DNA of 64,000 nucleotides from Malania oleifera (Eukaryota > Streptophyta > Magnoliopsida > Santalales > Ximeniaceae): the NCBI RefSeq assembly GCF_029873635.1, contig NC_080422.1:10385764-10449763 (forward strand), given 5' to 3'. The notes under the pieces are model-generated. The model was given only the letters and a program-made list of their open reading frames with translations, had not been told where the DNA came from and did no database searches. Of this stretch, positions 46,623-58,643 are shown in pieces. A program made the position numbers and the translations under genes. Numbering within the stretch: the stretch's first letter is position 1; each line of letters begins with the position of its first letter.

Positions 46623-48693
46623 TGTGACGATTGGTGTATTCCCAAGAGGGGGAGGGGGTGAATTGGGTATTTAAAAATCTTAGGTCACTTAAGTCCTAAT
46701 TTTAAAATCACATCCAGTATTTTACAAGGCTAGGGTTTTATAAGCAATTCTCAAATCCCCTAAATATTAACGTATGCAAATATTTAAAATAAATACAATA
46801 ATCACAACAATTTAAATATAAGCATACAAGTACTGAAAATAAAAAGAGAAGAGAAGAGAAAGTGCAAACACAATATTTTTTACAAGGTTCGAATGTACTC
46901 GCCTACGTCCTCGCCTTAAGCTAACCTGCTTGAGGATTCCACTATCCTGCTTACCTAACCGGGCAGAGCAAAGCCTTTTACAGATCTCCTTATAGGGCGA
47001 AGTCCCCCTCTTTAGGTGATATCACATGCCTAGCACACTCCTTACAGGATGGAGCCCTCCTCTTCAGGTGATACCCCACGCCTGACACACGGTTCACTAC
47101 CCAAACCATAGGGATACAAATAAGATGAAAAAATAATTTTCGTACAAATAAATGCATCTTAAGATAAGCTGAGATGTACAAATGAAATTCTATTATCCAC
47201 TCTCAAATGATATGAAATAGAGCTCAATAGAGTAAGTGTATATTTTCTCTCTCAAAAATATTTTTGAAATAATGAGAGTATATAATCTATATGAAAATAT
47301 GTATGATAGAAACTCCAAAGATTCAACCCCAATATAAATTTTCTCCAAAAATATTTTTCAATAACTGAGTAGGAGAACCTAAGGTTTTGCCCTCAAAATG
47401 ATTTTTGCAAAATAAGATTTATCTATGAAAGCACAAATATAAAGAGGCTTTTCAAGCATAGTATATATATAATATGTGCTCAAGCCTTTAAAAAATGACC
47501 CAAAAAGATTTTCTCCCAAAAAGAGTTTTCAAAATGAGAAGTGGGAGAATCTTGATCTTTGAAATATTAAATGAGTAGAAAGACTTTCAAGCAATATATA
47601 TGAATTAAGTATAAGCTCAAGTCTTTCAAGGAACTCTATAAAAATTTTCTCCACAAAAAAAATTTCAAAATAAAGTATGTAGGATAAGTGTATCTTTGAT
47701 CTCTAGAAATGGGTATAAAATAAGTGTAAGAATCAAAGAATAATGAAATGTATTTTCAAAGAATTTCTCTAACATTTTCAAAAAGGTTTGACCAGGTATT
47801 TATAGGCAAATTGAGAATATAGCCGTTTTATATCCGTTGCCCATTAAAATAATATTTTATTTTTGAAAAATGTGACCGTTGCAGCTTAAAAATGTTGCAA
47901 CTTGAGAGGGTCGGTCGACTGGCCTAAGGCGATTTTTCAAATCCCTGAGGTACGGTCGATTGGACGGCAGACCGGATCGTCCTTCGAATGAAGGCTAGTC
48001 GACTGGGTTCATAGCCTTTCATTAGGTCGGTCAGCTAGGCACATACAAGCTTGGCCAAATAAACTGGTTGGTCAACTGGGCATCATAAGGTTTAAGGAGA
48101 CTGATCAGCTGAGGCTATTCAATACTGGCCAAATTGACTGGCCGATCAACTGGGCATATAAGGCCTTTAAGGGGCCGGTCGACTGGGCCTTTATTAACAT
48201 GAATTTTTTGGTCATATGGACTGGGCAGTCGACTGGGGCTCTCAGGTCGTTTGGTATTTCCAGTAGACTGGGTTGTAGAGGCCGGTCTACTGGGCTTTTT
48301 GAAAAGATGATTTTTAGCCCACTTTTGACTCAAAAACATTTCAAAGACCTTTGTATGATTTTATCTTTTTATGAAAAAGGTTTTGCATGAAAGAATAGGT
48401 TCCCTAAGGTCTTTCTACGGTCATGTTTGAGCTTTAGATCATGTCATGTAAGGCATACATTTACAATACAAATATAAACTAAATGCATTACAAATAGACC
48501 CATGTCTTCCTTTGTTACTCTTCAAATTTTCATGGAATATGCCAAGTTGTAGGTGCTTTAAGTCCCTTCTTGGCTTCCATTTCTCCTTTACCTTATGCGT
48601 GCTGAATTGTAAACCTGTTCAAGTACTAAATACACACATAATATACAAGTGGTTTATCATAATCAAAACGGAACCGGACTCAAAAAATCAACA
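46623..48693 (-). repeat. 5' LTR of the SIRE-like Copia element (about 2070 bp)
   Basis: Read on the - strand it begins TGTTGATTTTTTGAGTCCGG and ends ...CACCAATCGTCACA. It is homologous end to end to the LTR at 49717-51756. It contains about eleven copies of a GGTCGACTGGGC-like motif between 47909 and 48295, upstream (in LTR orientation) of the region expected to hold the promoter. The outer flank is AGACA; the matching 3' LTR is not found in the window. Confidence 0.75.
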
Positions 48694-49716
48694 AGACATT
48701 TTATTAAGTGAGCACGTGCCCAAGTCATAAGGTACAAGGAAATATGGGGAAGTGCTGAAATATAAGGAAATGCTGAGATATAGAGAAATACAATACAATA
48801 CAGGGAAATACCATACAATACAGGGAATTGTAGAGAAATATAGTAAATACAAAGGAAATATAGGGGAAATAAAAATCAAATCAAAATCTTCAATTGGCGC
48901 TTGCTGGAGTATTTTGAAGCATCCTCGGGGGCCATGTTCACCAAATTGAAAAGAAAAGTGAGTGAATAAAAAATGGTTAAATGAAAAATCAAAAGAAATT
49001 AAACATGTGCGCAAAAGTTACCTCGGTGGACAATTAATTTGGAAACAACCTCCTCATGAATATTGCAAAAATCAGACAAAATTTGAAATGTTCTCTCCTC
49101 AAACTCGCTGCTAGAATCTCCATTGATTGGAGAATCAGTCCAATCACAAGAATTGGGGAACGAATCACTATTGGAAGGAAAGCCAACAATTGATTGCTGC
49201 GGGGAAGGAAAGAAGGAAGAAAAAGACTGACTTGACCTTGCCTAAGCTGACCTAACCAACCCTATAAATGCGGGAGTCTCGCACAGAGTAAAGGAAACAC
49301 ATTGGGGCGAAGGAGAGAAAGAGTGCATACTGAGAGCAAGGAGGACGGATGAAGGCCGAGATAAAGAAGTTCCTGAAGAAGTCTTAAAATAGTAGCAACC
49401 CTACAAGGCTCTCAAAAGTTGGAGCAAACCCTCAAGAGGCACACCCACTGGTGCCGGACTACCCCATCTGAAGAAGGCACTTCGTAGTGCCTCCATTCAG
49501 AACTCAGGAGCCACCCCCTAGATGGATAGCCTAAACTGAGACTTAACTGACTCACAACTAGGATAAGAAGACCGGAGGAGAGGAAGACCAAAGGTAAACT
49601 AAAGGCTTTTCCTTTAGTTTTACAAGCTAATATGTTGAACTGTGTATGAGATTCTGTTTCAAATCCGATTTTTGGGTTCAAACCCCACTGAACACGACAT
49701 TGACTAAACCCTGAAC
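48694..49716. other. Repeat debris with a promoter-like TATA box
   Basis: It includes a short AATACAATACAGGG repeat (48790-48830) and a CTATAAATGCGGG box (about 49262) followed by purine-rich sequence. The text at 49670-49716 continues directly at 51757 once the LTR between is removed, so both flanks are one older element, probably Tat-like. No ORF is supported. Confidence 0.45.
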
Positions 49717-51756
49717 TGTTAGCTTTGGCATATTCTCAAGAGGAAAAGAGGGGGGGGGGGTGAATTGGGTGTTTAAAAATTACTTCCTAGGTTAAACTAG
49801 ATCAGTAGTATTATGCAATGTAGGGTCTGTCTATCCAATAATAAATCCAATATTTCACAATAAAACATACACGTGCACTAAATATAAATTGCAGAAATAT
49901 AAACAATGCACACACGATATGTTATTGGGGTTCAACCAATATTTCCTACATCCCTTCCTCTAGCTTGCAAGCCTGAGGATTCCACTAATGCTCACTTAAC
50001 GGGTGCAGTGGCACCTGTTACAACCAGGTCAATTCACGGGGCTGACCTCAACCAACACGCCTTAATAGGATGGCGCACCTAACTTTCCTAACCGGGTCTA
50101 AGCCAGTCCAGGACTATTCAATAGGGCTAGTCTCCCTCTTCAGGCCCATTCCTGAAATACAACAAATATGAATTTACATACATGGAAATGTGCTTCTCAA
50201 CTAAGCAGGTATGTACTATAATACGCACAATAATATCATTCCACACCAAACATGTAAGAACTGTAAGCTCAGTGGTGTATATGTGTATCTTTGTGTAAGC
50301 AACACTCAACAGGATGTGATCACTATAATGTTCAAGAGTATTCTAAACAAGCTATATCTTTGAAACAAGTTAATATCAAATCTCAATGTTCAATCAAAGT
50401 TTCAAAGATGCTTAATCAAATATTCAAACTAACTCAAAATATTTTCCTTCAATGTAATGAGCTCAAGAGTAGTTTGAAAAATATTATAGCTTGTAGAAAA
50501 TGTTTTTGCACAACAAAATCAAAGTTAAGGGAATCTTGCAACAACTATGCAAAGACCCCTAAGCTTGCTAGTCTATCCCAACAAAGATTTATAATATGAA
50601 ATCAGTGGGATAAAACTTAGCTAAACTCCTTAAAAATTATATCAATAATCAATCAAACAAGTGGGAGTTTTAGCACTATCTAGCAATTACAATCACACTC
50701 ACTAAGCTCTTGCAATACCAAGATGTATCAAAGGAATGAGTATTTGAGGGTATTTGAACAAAGTAGGATTTTTGGAGTAGAGAGGATTCTTAGCTAATGA
50801 TTTTTGCTAATTAATTGATAATCCTAAAAAATGAGCCTATATTTATAGGCTAGGTAAAAATTATAACCGTTTGGGACCTTCAGGGTATTATTAGAAAAGT
50901 TCCAAAATACTTAAGCACTACTAATCCATATTAACTCAATTTTACTTCGGTTAAAATAATTCTAACTCGACAAGGTTCGGGTGGCTAAACCAAAGTTCGG
51001 TCACCTGAATAGACATATTTTTAAAAATTCCTTAAAACAGTTCGACAGCCCGAGTGTAGGTTCGGTAGCCAGAAAAAAAGTCAGAAACATTTGTTCATAG
51101 GTTCAGGTGCTCGGTCCTAGGTTCGGTAGCCCGAACGTATGTGTTCGGTCGCCCGGGGCCTATTTTGAACTAAATTCCTCAGTTGCCCGAGTTGGTGATG
51201 GGCCCCTTTCAGAGGGTTCGGGCACTCGGGAGCTAAGTCAACTATTGACTTTTCAATAGTTCGGGCGTCCGAGGAGTTTTAAACTCCTGGGGTTTGGTCG
51301 CCCGAGCTCTCTCAAATTTCCCTATATTATTCAATTTTATTCATTTTTAACACTCCTCAATTTTGTATGATATATGTACATGAGTGTTGGGACCTTGAGT
51401 CATACTAGGGTCTTACTGAGAACACCGAAAAAATCTGGCATCGGTCGACCAAATCCCTAAGGTCTTTCTATGGTCTGTGTAGGTACCTAAAGTCCAACTA
51501 GGGTCTTTGAGCTTGTAGTTCCTACATGCATGATATGCATTAAATATTATAGACATTTTTCCTATTTACTATTACAGACCCGAATTGAATGATAATATAA
51601 ATTACAACATCAACTAATCTTCAGGGTCTTCAGGCTTCAAGCTTTCATGTGCCATCAGTGTATCTGCTAATATAAACGTGCACATGAACTAGATAGCCAT
51701 TAAATACATGAGTATTTGTCATTATTAAAACCGGGATACGACCTATTGGGTCAATA
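49717..51756 (-). mobile_element. Second SIRE-like LTR, probably solo (2040 bp)
   Basis: The + strand begins TGTTAGCTTTGGCATATTCT and includes GGGGGGGGTGAATTGGGTG, as in the LTR at 46623. The other end is TATTGGGTCAATA. Flanks are TGAAC (49712-49716) and AGAAC (51757-51761), a 4-of-5 target duplication. No PBS or internal sequence adjoins it. It carries about ten TTCGGTCGCCCGAA-like motifs at 50960-51306, where the related LTR has a different motif. Confidence 0.7.
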
Positions 51757-52480
51757 AGAACCAAACCCCACTAAACCCAACACTAAACCAAACCGCAACC
51801 AAGTCCCAAATGAACCCTGTACCAAACTGAACCCAAACCAGATCCCATTGAACCTGGCGCTGAACTAAACCTGAACCGAGCCTAGGCTTTAAAACTCCCA
51901 AAGCCCATCTGTCTTAAAAAGAAACCAAGCCCATTTGTTTTAAAAAGAAACCTGAGGCCCATCTGTTTTAAAGAAACCCAAGCCCAATTTTTTTTCAAAA
52001 AGAAACCATAGCCCATTTGTTTTAAAAAGAAACCCAAGGCCCATCTATTTTAAAAAGAAACCCAAGCCCATTTGTTTTAAAAAGAAACCAAGCCCATTTG
52101 TTTTAAAAAGAGACCCGAGGCCCATTTTAAAAAGAAACCCGAAGCTCTTTCATTTTCAAAAGAACCCAAAGTCCACCTATTTTAAAAGAACCCAGGACCA
52201 CACTTGTTTTAAGAGAACTCGAGCCCAAGATCATTTTAACAGAACCTGAGCCCACAAACCCAAGCCCATAAACATCTATACCAAGCCCAGGTTTTATACC
52301 CAAGCCCCAACACATGTTAGAAAATAAAACTAGGCCCACTCGGGGCACATCTGAGCCTACACGACCCATGGGTTGACTCGCGCAAGTCAACCCAGAAGAA
52401 CTCAATAGGCTAGGATTTGGACGAGTCAACTTGTCCCTCAACCTTAACACATGAACTTGGGAAACCCTAGAATCAACCGA
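51757..52480 (+). mobile_element. Tat-like internal fragment with short tandem repeats
   Basis: Between 51890 and 52220 a unit of about 26-30 bp, AAGCCCATTTGTTTTAAAAA plus GAAACC, repeats about ten times. At 52370-52420 the text CCATGGGTTGACTCGC..GTCAACCC parallels 36190 and 60090 in the two Tat elements, and the AAGCCCA/TTTTAAA style parallels 59520-60030. It is thus a remnant of a third Tat-type internal region. Confidence 0.6.
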
Positions 52481-53730
52481 ACAACAATGTTCGAAACAAC
52501 ACTCAATCCACATGCAGCAAGAAAGACAAAGCACACACATATTCATACATAGCAACAACAAGTCTCAGAAAAAAGTGAGAGAGAAGATACTAGGAAATTT
52601 ACCTTCATATCATTGAAAACCCATTGCGCAACCAGGCTAGTTAGATAGTAGTTAGGGAAGGTCGCTTAGCGGTTCTAGCAACTGAGCAATAGTGGTTGTG
52701 TAAGCAATCGAGTGACATAATCGCTTTGAGAAATTGCCCCAACTTTTGTGCCTCTCATTTGAGAAATTTCCCAACTTTTTTCTATTGTCGCCTCATGATG
52801 GACGGCATAATAAAAAGACCAAGAATATTCCAAGTATGGATTGCTTAAGAAAGGAAGGGCATAACAATTTTGGGTCTACTAAAGTTGAGGTTGTGATTTA
52901 TGAAGACTCATTTTAAAATGTTATAATTAAATGGAGTAGTTGTGGGGGGCATTGTTTGTGTCATTTCTATGCACTTCCTATGATATGGTAGTTGTTGCCT
53001 AGCTATGAAAATAGCCTAAACACATAGTAAACAAAGGTGAATAACTTGCCTTGACATTGGCATAAGAACTGCAATGACACGTTGCCTAGGCGAATTATAT
53101 GACAAGTGTTTCTTGAACATATTGTAATCGCCTATGTGAGGCAAATCATTCATCACCAAGCCATCTAAGGAATTCTAGGGAAGATAGTCCATTCATCCAA
53201 AAGTTTTCTACTAACCATGCAAGGCGAATTATAATTTCCAACCTAGGTCGATGTCATGTAGTCATCTAGTGAATGCCACCCAATTATCTGTGACAAAGCA
53301 AGCAATCATTAGCATAGAGTCAACTATAATAATTAGACTATTAATGCTTAGGAATGGTCCCAATATATGACTATGCCTTTAAATGCTTTGAATTTGTACT
53401 CGTAACCATTGCTATGTTTTGACCACAATTTGGAAAATTTATAACTCTAAGTTTGACTTGGGGAGGGTATAAATATTTTATTAATTTTAACTATAATGAA
53501 CCTTCAACATATTCAACTCAATTCACATAATATGACAAACAACTACCAGTTTGGCCTTTACGACACTTTATCCCTCTATTTCTATCTCTTAGTGTCTCTA
53601 CTTCCCTAACTTTATTCCTTTCTCTACCATTCTCCTTATCTCTTCTAATCTAATCCTAGTTACCTCTCTTATTTTATTTTTCTTTTCTACGATTTCTACG
53701 ACTTTTATGACTCTTTCATTATCCCTATCT
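52481..53730. other. Intergenic, nothing recognised
   Basis: AT-rich, no supported reading frame and no clear repeat ends. Some CTAGGCGAAT/GCCTAGG-like short motifs (53040-53240) are scattered without periodicity. Confidence 0.6.
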
Positions 53731-53960
53731 TTTTTTTTTTTTCGAACAAAATTGAAAAACTTTATTGATATGCCCTCACTTTTGGCGGAAAAATACTGTG
53801 GTTACAAGACAAGCAATTGGGAGATTACAAATAATGAAATTAAAACCCTCCCAAAAACAACACTAACAACCAATCAAACCAAGACAACAAATCCAAACAG
53901 TGCTAACTAAGAAACAAGTCTAAACAGGCCTAGATAAAATAAAAAAAAAACTTTAAACAA
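53731..53960 (-). mobile_element. 5'-truncated LINE 3' end
   Basis: A T-run (53730-53742) is followed by AACTTTATTGATATGCCCTC and ACTTTTGGCGGAAAAATAC. The same text recurs at 54533-54600 next to another T-run. On the - strand this is an AATAAAG signal plus poly-A tail. Confidence 0.7.
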
Positions 53961-54522
53961 ATATAAATCCACCAAACACATCAATAATAAGTCCATTCCC
54001 AGTCAATCCACCATCTTCCCCTCTCAAACACATCATCACTTCAAAATGTGTTTGATTTTTTTTATCAAACAATGTGACATAAGCGTAAAAATAAAATAAG
54101 ATATATTACACTTGACATAGGACTCGTGCTCATACTAATTTGTTAGTTGAATTACCTAAACAAAATTAATAAAATAAAAACTCATTAATCATTATGACAT
54201 ATATCTATATATAACTACAATTTATTCAATCAAATCATTGAGTTGGAATTAACCCAAAGTTCTTAGTTTAAACAAAAGCATATATAGCTTTTGGAAAGAA
54301 ACAAATTTGAAATGAGTGAGAGTGAAAATAAATAGTTAATATATGAGAGAAAAGAAATTATGTGAATGATTACTTTATTATTGATTTGAAGCTCAAAACT
54401 CGAACCTTAAGGACATGAAATGAAAAATGGGTTTGCTTCATAGGCGGAGCTACATACATCTTAGTGTGGCCAATTTTCCCCACTAAGATTTAAAAGTTCT
54501 CTTTAACTTGTATATACATGCA
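53961..54522. other. Intergenic, nothing recognised
   Basis: AT-rich sequence between two LINE 3' ends. No ORF or structured repeat. Confidence 0.6.
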
Positions 54523-55344
54523 TTTTTTTTTAACTAAAGGAGGGCGGAACCTCCATTTATTTATTGATATACTCTCACTTTTGGTGGAGAAATACCATGG
54601 TTACGAGACAAGCATTGGGAGGTTACAGATAGAAAAAATTAAAGGCATCCTAAAAAACAACACCAACATCCAATCAAAATAGGACTACAAATCCAAATAA
54701 AGCTAATTAAGAAATATACTAACCAATAAAACACCCCACGCATTAAACCAAAAAAAAAAAAAAAAAAACTTATACCAATACTAAAAGGAAACCAACTAAA
54801 TATACATCATATAAGCTGTACCCATCTTATCCAGTTTATACAAACCTTTGATTACTCTAGGAAGTTGACTACTATTTTTAAACAAATTATTTCTCCCCAT
54901 AGCACCTCGTCGAGCCAAAGCATCTGCCACTTTATTCCCTTGTCTATACAAATGATTTATAGAAAAGTCTACTTTCTCCAATAAACCAATAAGCTGCTCC
55001 CAAAAATACAACAAATACCACAAGGAGCATTTACTAGATCTTATCCAATTTACTACAATATTCGAATCACATTTAATGCCAATACTGTAATGACCCAAGT
55101 ATTTGCAAAACTTTATTTCTTCCATCACTGTTTTCAATTCCGCTTCATTATTTGAACAAGTACCAAAATATTTTGAAAAACCAAAAATAAAAGAATATGT
55201 AGAATCTCTAAGGATGCCACCACCACCCACTGACCCTGGGTTCCCTAAGATGCTCCCATCCAAATTTAGTTTCAACCTCCCTTGCCTCGGTTTTAGCCAT
55301 CTCACATGTTGCATAGTTTTATTCCTTTTATTCACAATTTGCAC
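54523..55344 (-). mobile_element. LINE 3' part with an intact-looking RNase H domain
   Basis: The poly-A tail (as T-run 54523-54533) and shared 3' end text mark the element end. On the - strand a frame open from 55344 to 54796 encodes an RVT_3/RNase H-like domain: KLNLDGSILGNPGSVGGGG, then SNNEAEL, then KCDSNIVVNW, then HLYRQGNKVADALA. All four acidic positions expected in such domains (D-E-D-D) are present. Plant L1-type LINEs often end in this domain; a fragment of a host RNase H-like gene is a less likely alternative. The frame is cut off on its N-terminal side by the Tat LTR that starts at 55345. Confidence 0.75.
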
Positions 55345-55641
55345 TGTAGACACCTTATTTTTGTCCTAGCCAAATAAAACACTAGGTCCCCTCTTATTAT
55401 TATTATTGTTATTTTATTATTACTATTATTATTATTTTATCTATTCTTATTATTGTTATTATTATTATTTTCCTATATTATTAGTACTTTGCTATTATTT
55501 TTCTTGTATTTTTATTTTCATTATTATCATTATTTTTCATTTTCATTATTATTACTAGCACCTTTATTATCTTTATTTTCTTTTTACTTTACTATAATTA
55601 TTTTTTTTTATTTTTTCATTTATTTTATTGTTTGTAATATA

Positions 55642-55706
<65 letters not shown>

Positions 55707-56171
55707 TGTTTATTATTATTTATTATTATTATTTAATATTGTTATTATTATTATTATTATTGTTTTCCTATATTATTATTTATACTTTATTATTATTATT
55801 ATTAGTGCTTATTATTATTATTATTATTATCGTTATTATTATTTTTTTCATTAGTATTATTACTTATTTTTATTTCTATTTTATTATTATTATTTATTAT
55901 TTTCATTATTATTTTTAATTTTTATAATCATTATTATTAGTATTTTTTTTATTACTATTATTTTATTATTATTATTATTATTATTATTTTTCATTAGTAT
56001 TATTATTATTACTTTTATTTGTATTTCTATTTATATTGTTTATTATTATTTATTATTTAACATTATTTTTAATATTAGTATTTTTACCTTTATTATTACT
56101 ATTATTATTGTTATTATTATTTATTTATCTTTGTTATTACTATTATTATTATCTTATTATTATCATTTACC

Positions 56172-56221
<50 letters not shown>

Positions 56222-58622
56222 TCCTTATAACCATAATAGTAGTATATATTATTTCCAAAAAAGAAAAATACCAAAAACTGAAAAAGGAATTTTTTTTTAG
56301 GGTTTGTTTTTCAAATTTTTTTTATAAGAAGAGGGGGAAGGCGCACAGCGAAGAGAGGCCAAAAGAAGAAACCCTGCGCCCTCTCAAAGCTCAGCCGCAC
56401 ACAGCTGTTCCGGTCACAACACAGCCGGAAACCAAAACAAAAAAAAAAAAAAAACCTTACCCTTCTTTTCTCGCAGGCTACTTCTTCTTGTTCTTGTTGC
56501 CTCTTCGCCCCACTCCACCTCCGGCCATCCATCCTCTTCTCAGCAAACATCACCGCCGCCTTCGCCACAGTCACAACCGAGGCCACCATTCCAGCCCTCT
56601 GCTGCCAATCCGACAACCCCATCCTCTTCCCGGAGAGCACGACCCACTCCTCTCATCTCCATCTCACCGGCGAACCATCCTCCTCCTCTCCAGAACCTCC
56701 AGCAACAGCCGAGCACCATCCCAGTCTTCTTCGGCAACTCCTCCTCCAGCAACTCTCCGGCAACCACCCTGCCCCTCACGGCCACTCTACAAACAGCTGC
56801 AGACGACACACAGGCAGCAGCGAGCTCCGTGCGAAGCCCCCAGTCACGCTCTCTCTCCGGCAAGTCACCATCACTAGCCCGGCCATCCCTCACTCCCAGC
56901 TGCTGCACCACTCCGGCCAACTATCTTCTCCAGACTCCTGCAACCATTCCAGCCTCCACGGCTAGCGGCAACAACAGTCAGGAACGGCAAACAGCAACCA
57001 CCGGCAACATGCGCGAACTCCGGCCACCTGCTTCCTCTCCGTCAGCCCATGGTAAGTATCTGGTAAATCTCCTGCTGCTCCCGACCAGTCACTCGCGCAC
57101 ACACACACACACATACAGTATATAATTATATCTATATGTATATTGGTTTTATTTTAATTATTAAAGTCTAAGTTTTTTTTTCTCTTTTCCTTTTCTTTTA
57201 TTTGCATGTGTGTATATTAGTATAATATTTGCTGTAGCTTTTAATTAATATTTGCATATAGGCTATGTATATATATGTATATTAATTTGTTGTAATATTT
57301 AGTTAATATTTATATCCAGGCTGTGTATATATGTATATTAATATATAATTTGTTGTAATATTTAGGTAATATTTATATCTATGCTATGTATGTGTGCATA
57401 TTAATAAATTGTTTGTTGTAGCATTTAATTAATAGTTGTATCTATGTATATTATCTTGTGGTATGTTATTTATGTATTGTGTATTTAGGGTTTAAATTAT
57501 TACGTGTTGTATTTAGGGTTTTAATGGTATATTTAGGGTTTTGTTCATCATATGCTTTATTTAGGGTTCGATTGGTCTCTCATATTGTCATGATATATTA
57601 ATGGTAAGGTTTTAAAATTATTTCCATAATTATTGTCACGTGTTTTATTTGTTAACTCTAGGGTTTAAATTGCTTTCCATAATATTACTTGTGTAATAGT
57701 TTCCATTATTGTATATATTGCATGTGTATTATAGGGTTTAATTTGTTTCCATATTGTTATTGTACATTAATTGTAAGGCTCTAATTATTTCCAACCTATT
57801 ATTATTATTATACATATTGCCTAATATATTTAGGGTTTTTGCATATATTTGTTAAGATATATTATCATATTGTATAGTTATTAAAATTATGATATATATG
57901 TATTATTAGTCTAGTAGTATTATTATGTTATAATATTAATATTTACGTGTTATGATTAAAGTGGTATTATAATATTGTATTGGTATTTATGTGTTATTAA
58001 TATTATGAGATATATGTGTGTTATTATTATAGTAGTATTATTATTATAGGTAATGTATTATCATTATAATATATTAAGGGTATTATTTTCACATATTTCT
58101 GGAATTTTCAACTATATCCTATGTTTATATTTTGTATTGCGATATCCATTATTTCTAGTATTTTGGTATTATTTTAATAAGTATTTTTGCGTATATTTAT
58201 CCCTATGATCTAATTGCAAGGGGTATAAGCCTTCGGGCCTCACGTACCCTAAGCTCTGAGGGATTATATATATATATGTTATCTTTATTTATTTATTTAT
58301 TTTTCACATTTATTTATAAATTCATAAAATAGGAGTAATTTGAAGAATTATTAGATTAACTTAGGGATAATTTCAAATTAATTAGGTACCGTTCGTAAGA
58401 ACGGGCACGTAGGGGGTGCTCGTACCTTCCCCTCGCGTAACCGAACTTCCGACCCCAACTCTGGTAATGTAGACCGATTCTACCCCTAACGGGGTAGTGA
58501 TCATGTGTTCTAACCGCACTAAAGGTTAGTGGCGACTCCTACACCATGTTTTTCCATGAAAATATTAAATTGATTTTTAATTTCGCCGCCCGGGGCACAC
58601 GCGCTCCCGGGACGTCGCGACA
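55345..58622 (+). repeat. 5' LTR of the second Tat element (3278 bp)
   Basis: It starts TGTAGACACCTT and ends GACGTCGCGACA. It includes a very long ATT-rich region (55395-56221), TTTAGGGTTTG, a TATA-like TTTATAAG (56321-56328), a GC-rich block (56330-57051) ending at GTAAGT (57052-57057), a CA repeat (57096-57113), seven TTTAGGGTTT-like motifs (57484-57840) and the conserved end from about 58380. Confidence 0.88.
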
Positions 58623-58625
58623 GCT

Positions 58626-58643
58626 TGGCGACTCCGCTGGGGA
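58626..58643 (+). other. Primer-binding site, tRNA-Arg type
   Basis: TGGCGACTCCGCTGGGGA begins three bases after the LTR. It is complementary to the 3' end of plant tRNA-Arg including CCA, as known for Ogre/Tat elements. Confidence 0.82.

Noticed and set aside
51685-51689. TGAAC, an exact match to the left flank of the LTR at 49717, as its right target duplication
   Set aside because: Similarity to the LTR at 46623 continues another ~70 bp past this point, so the LTR end is nearer 51756; the exact match is probably chance.
55453-56230. Several long Tyr/Ile/Leu-rich open frames
   Set aside because: They are translations of ATT/TTA microsatellite in the LTR.
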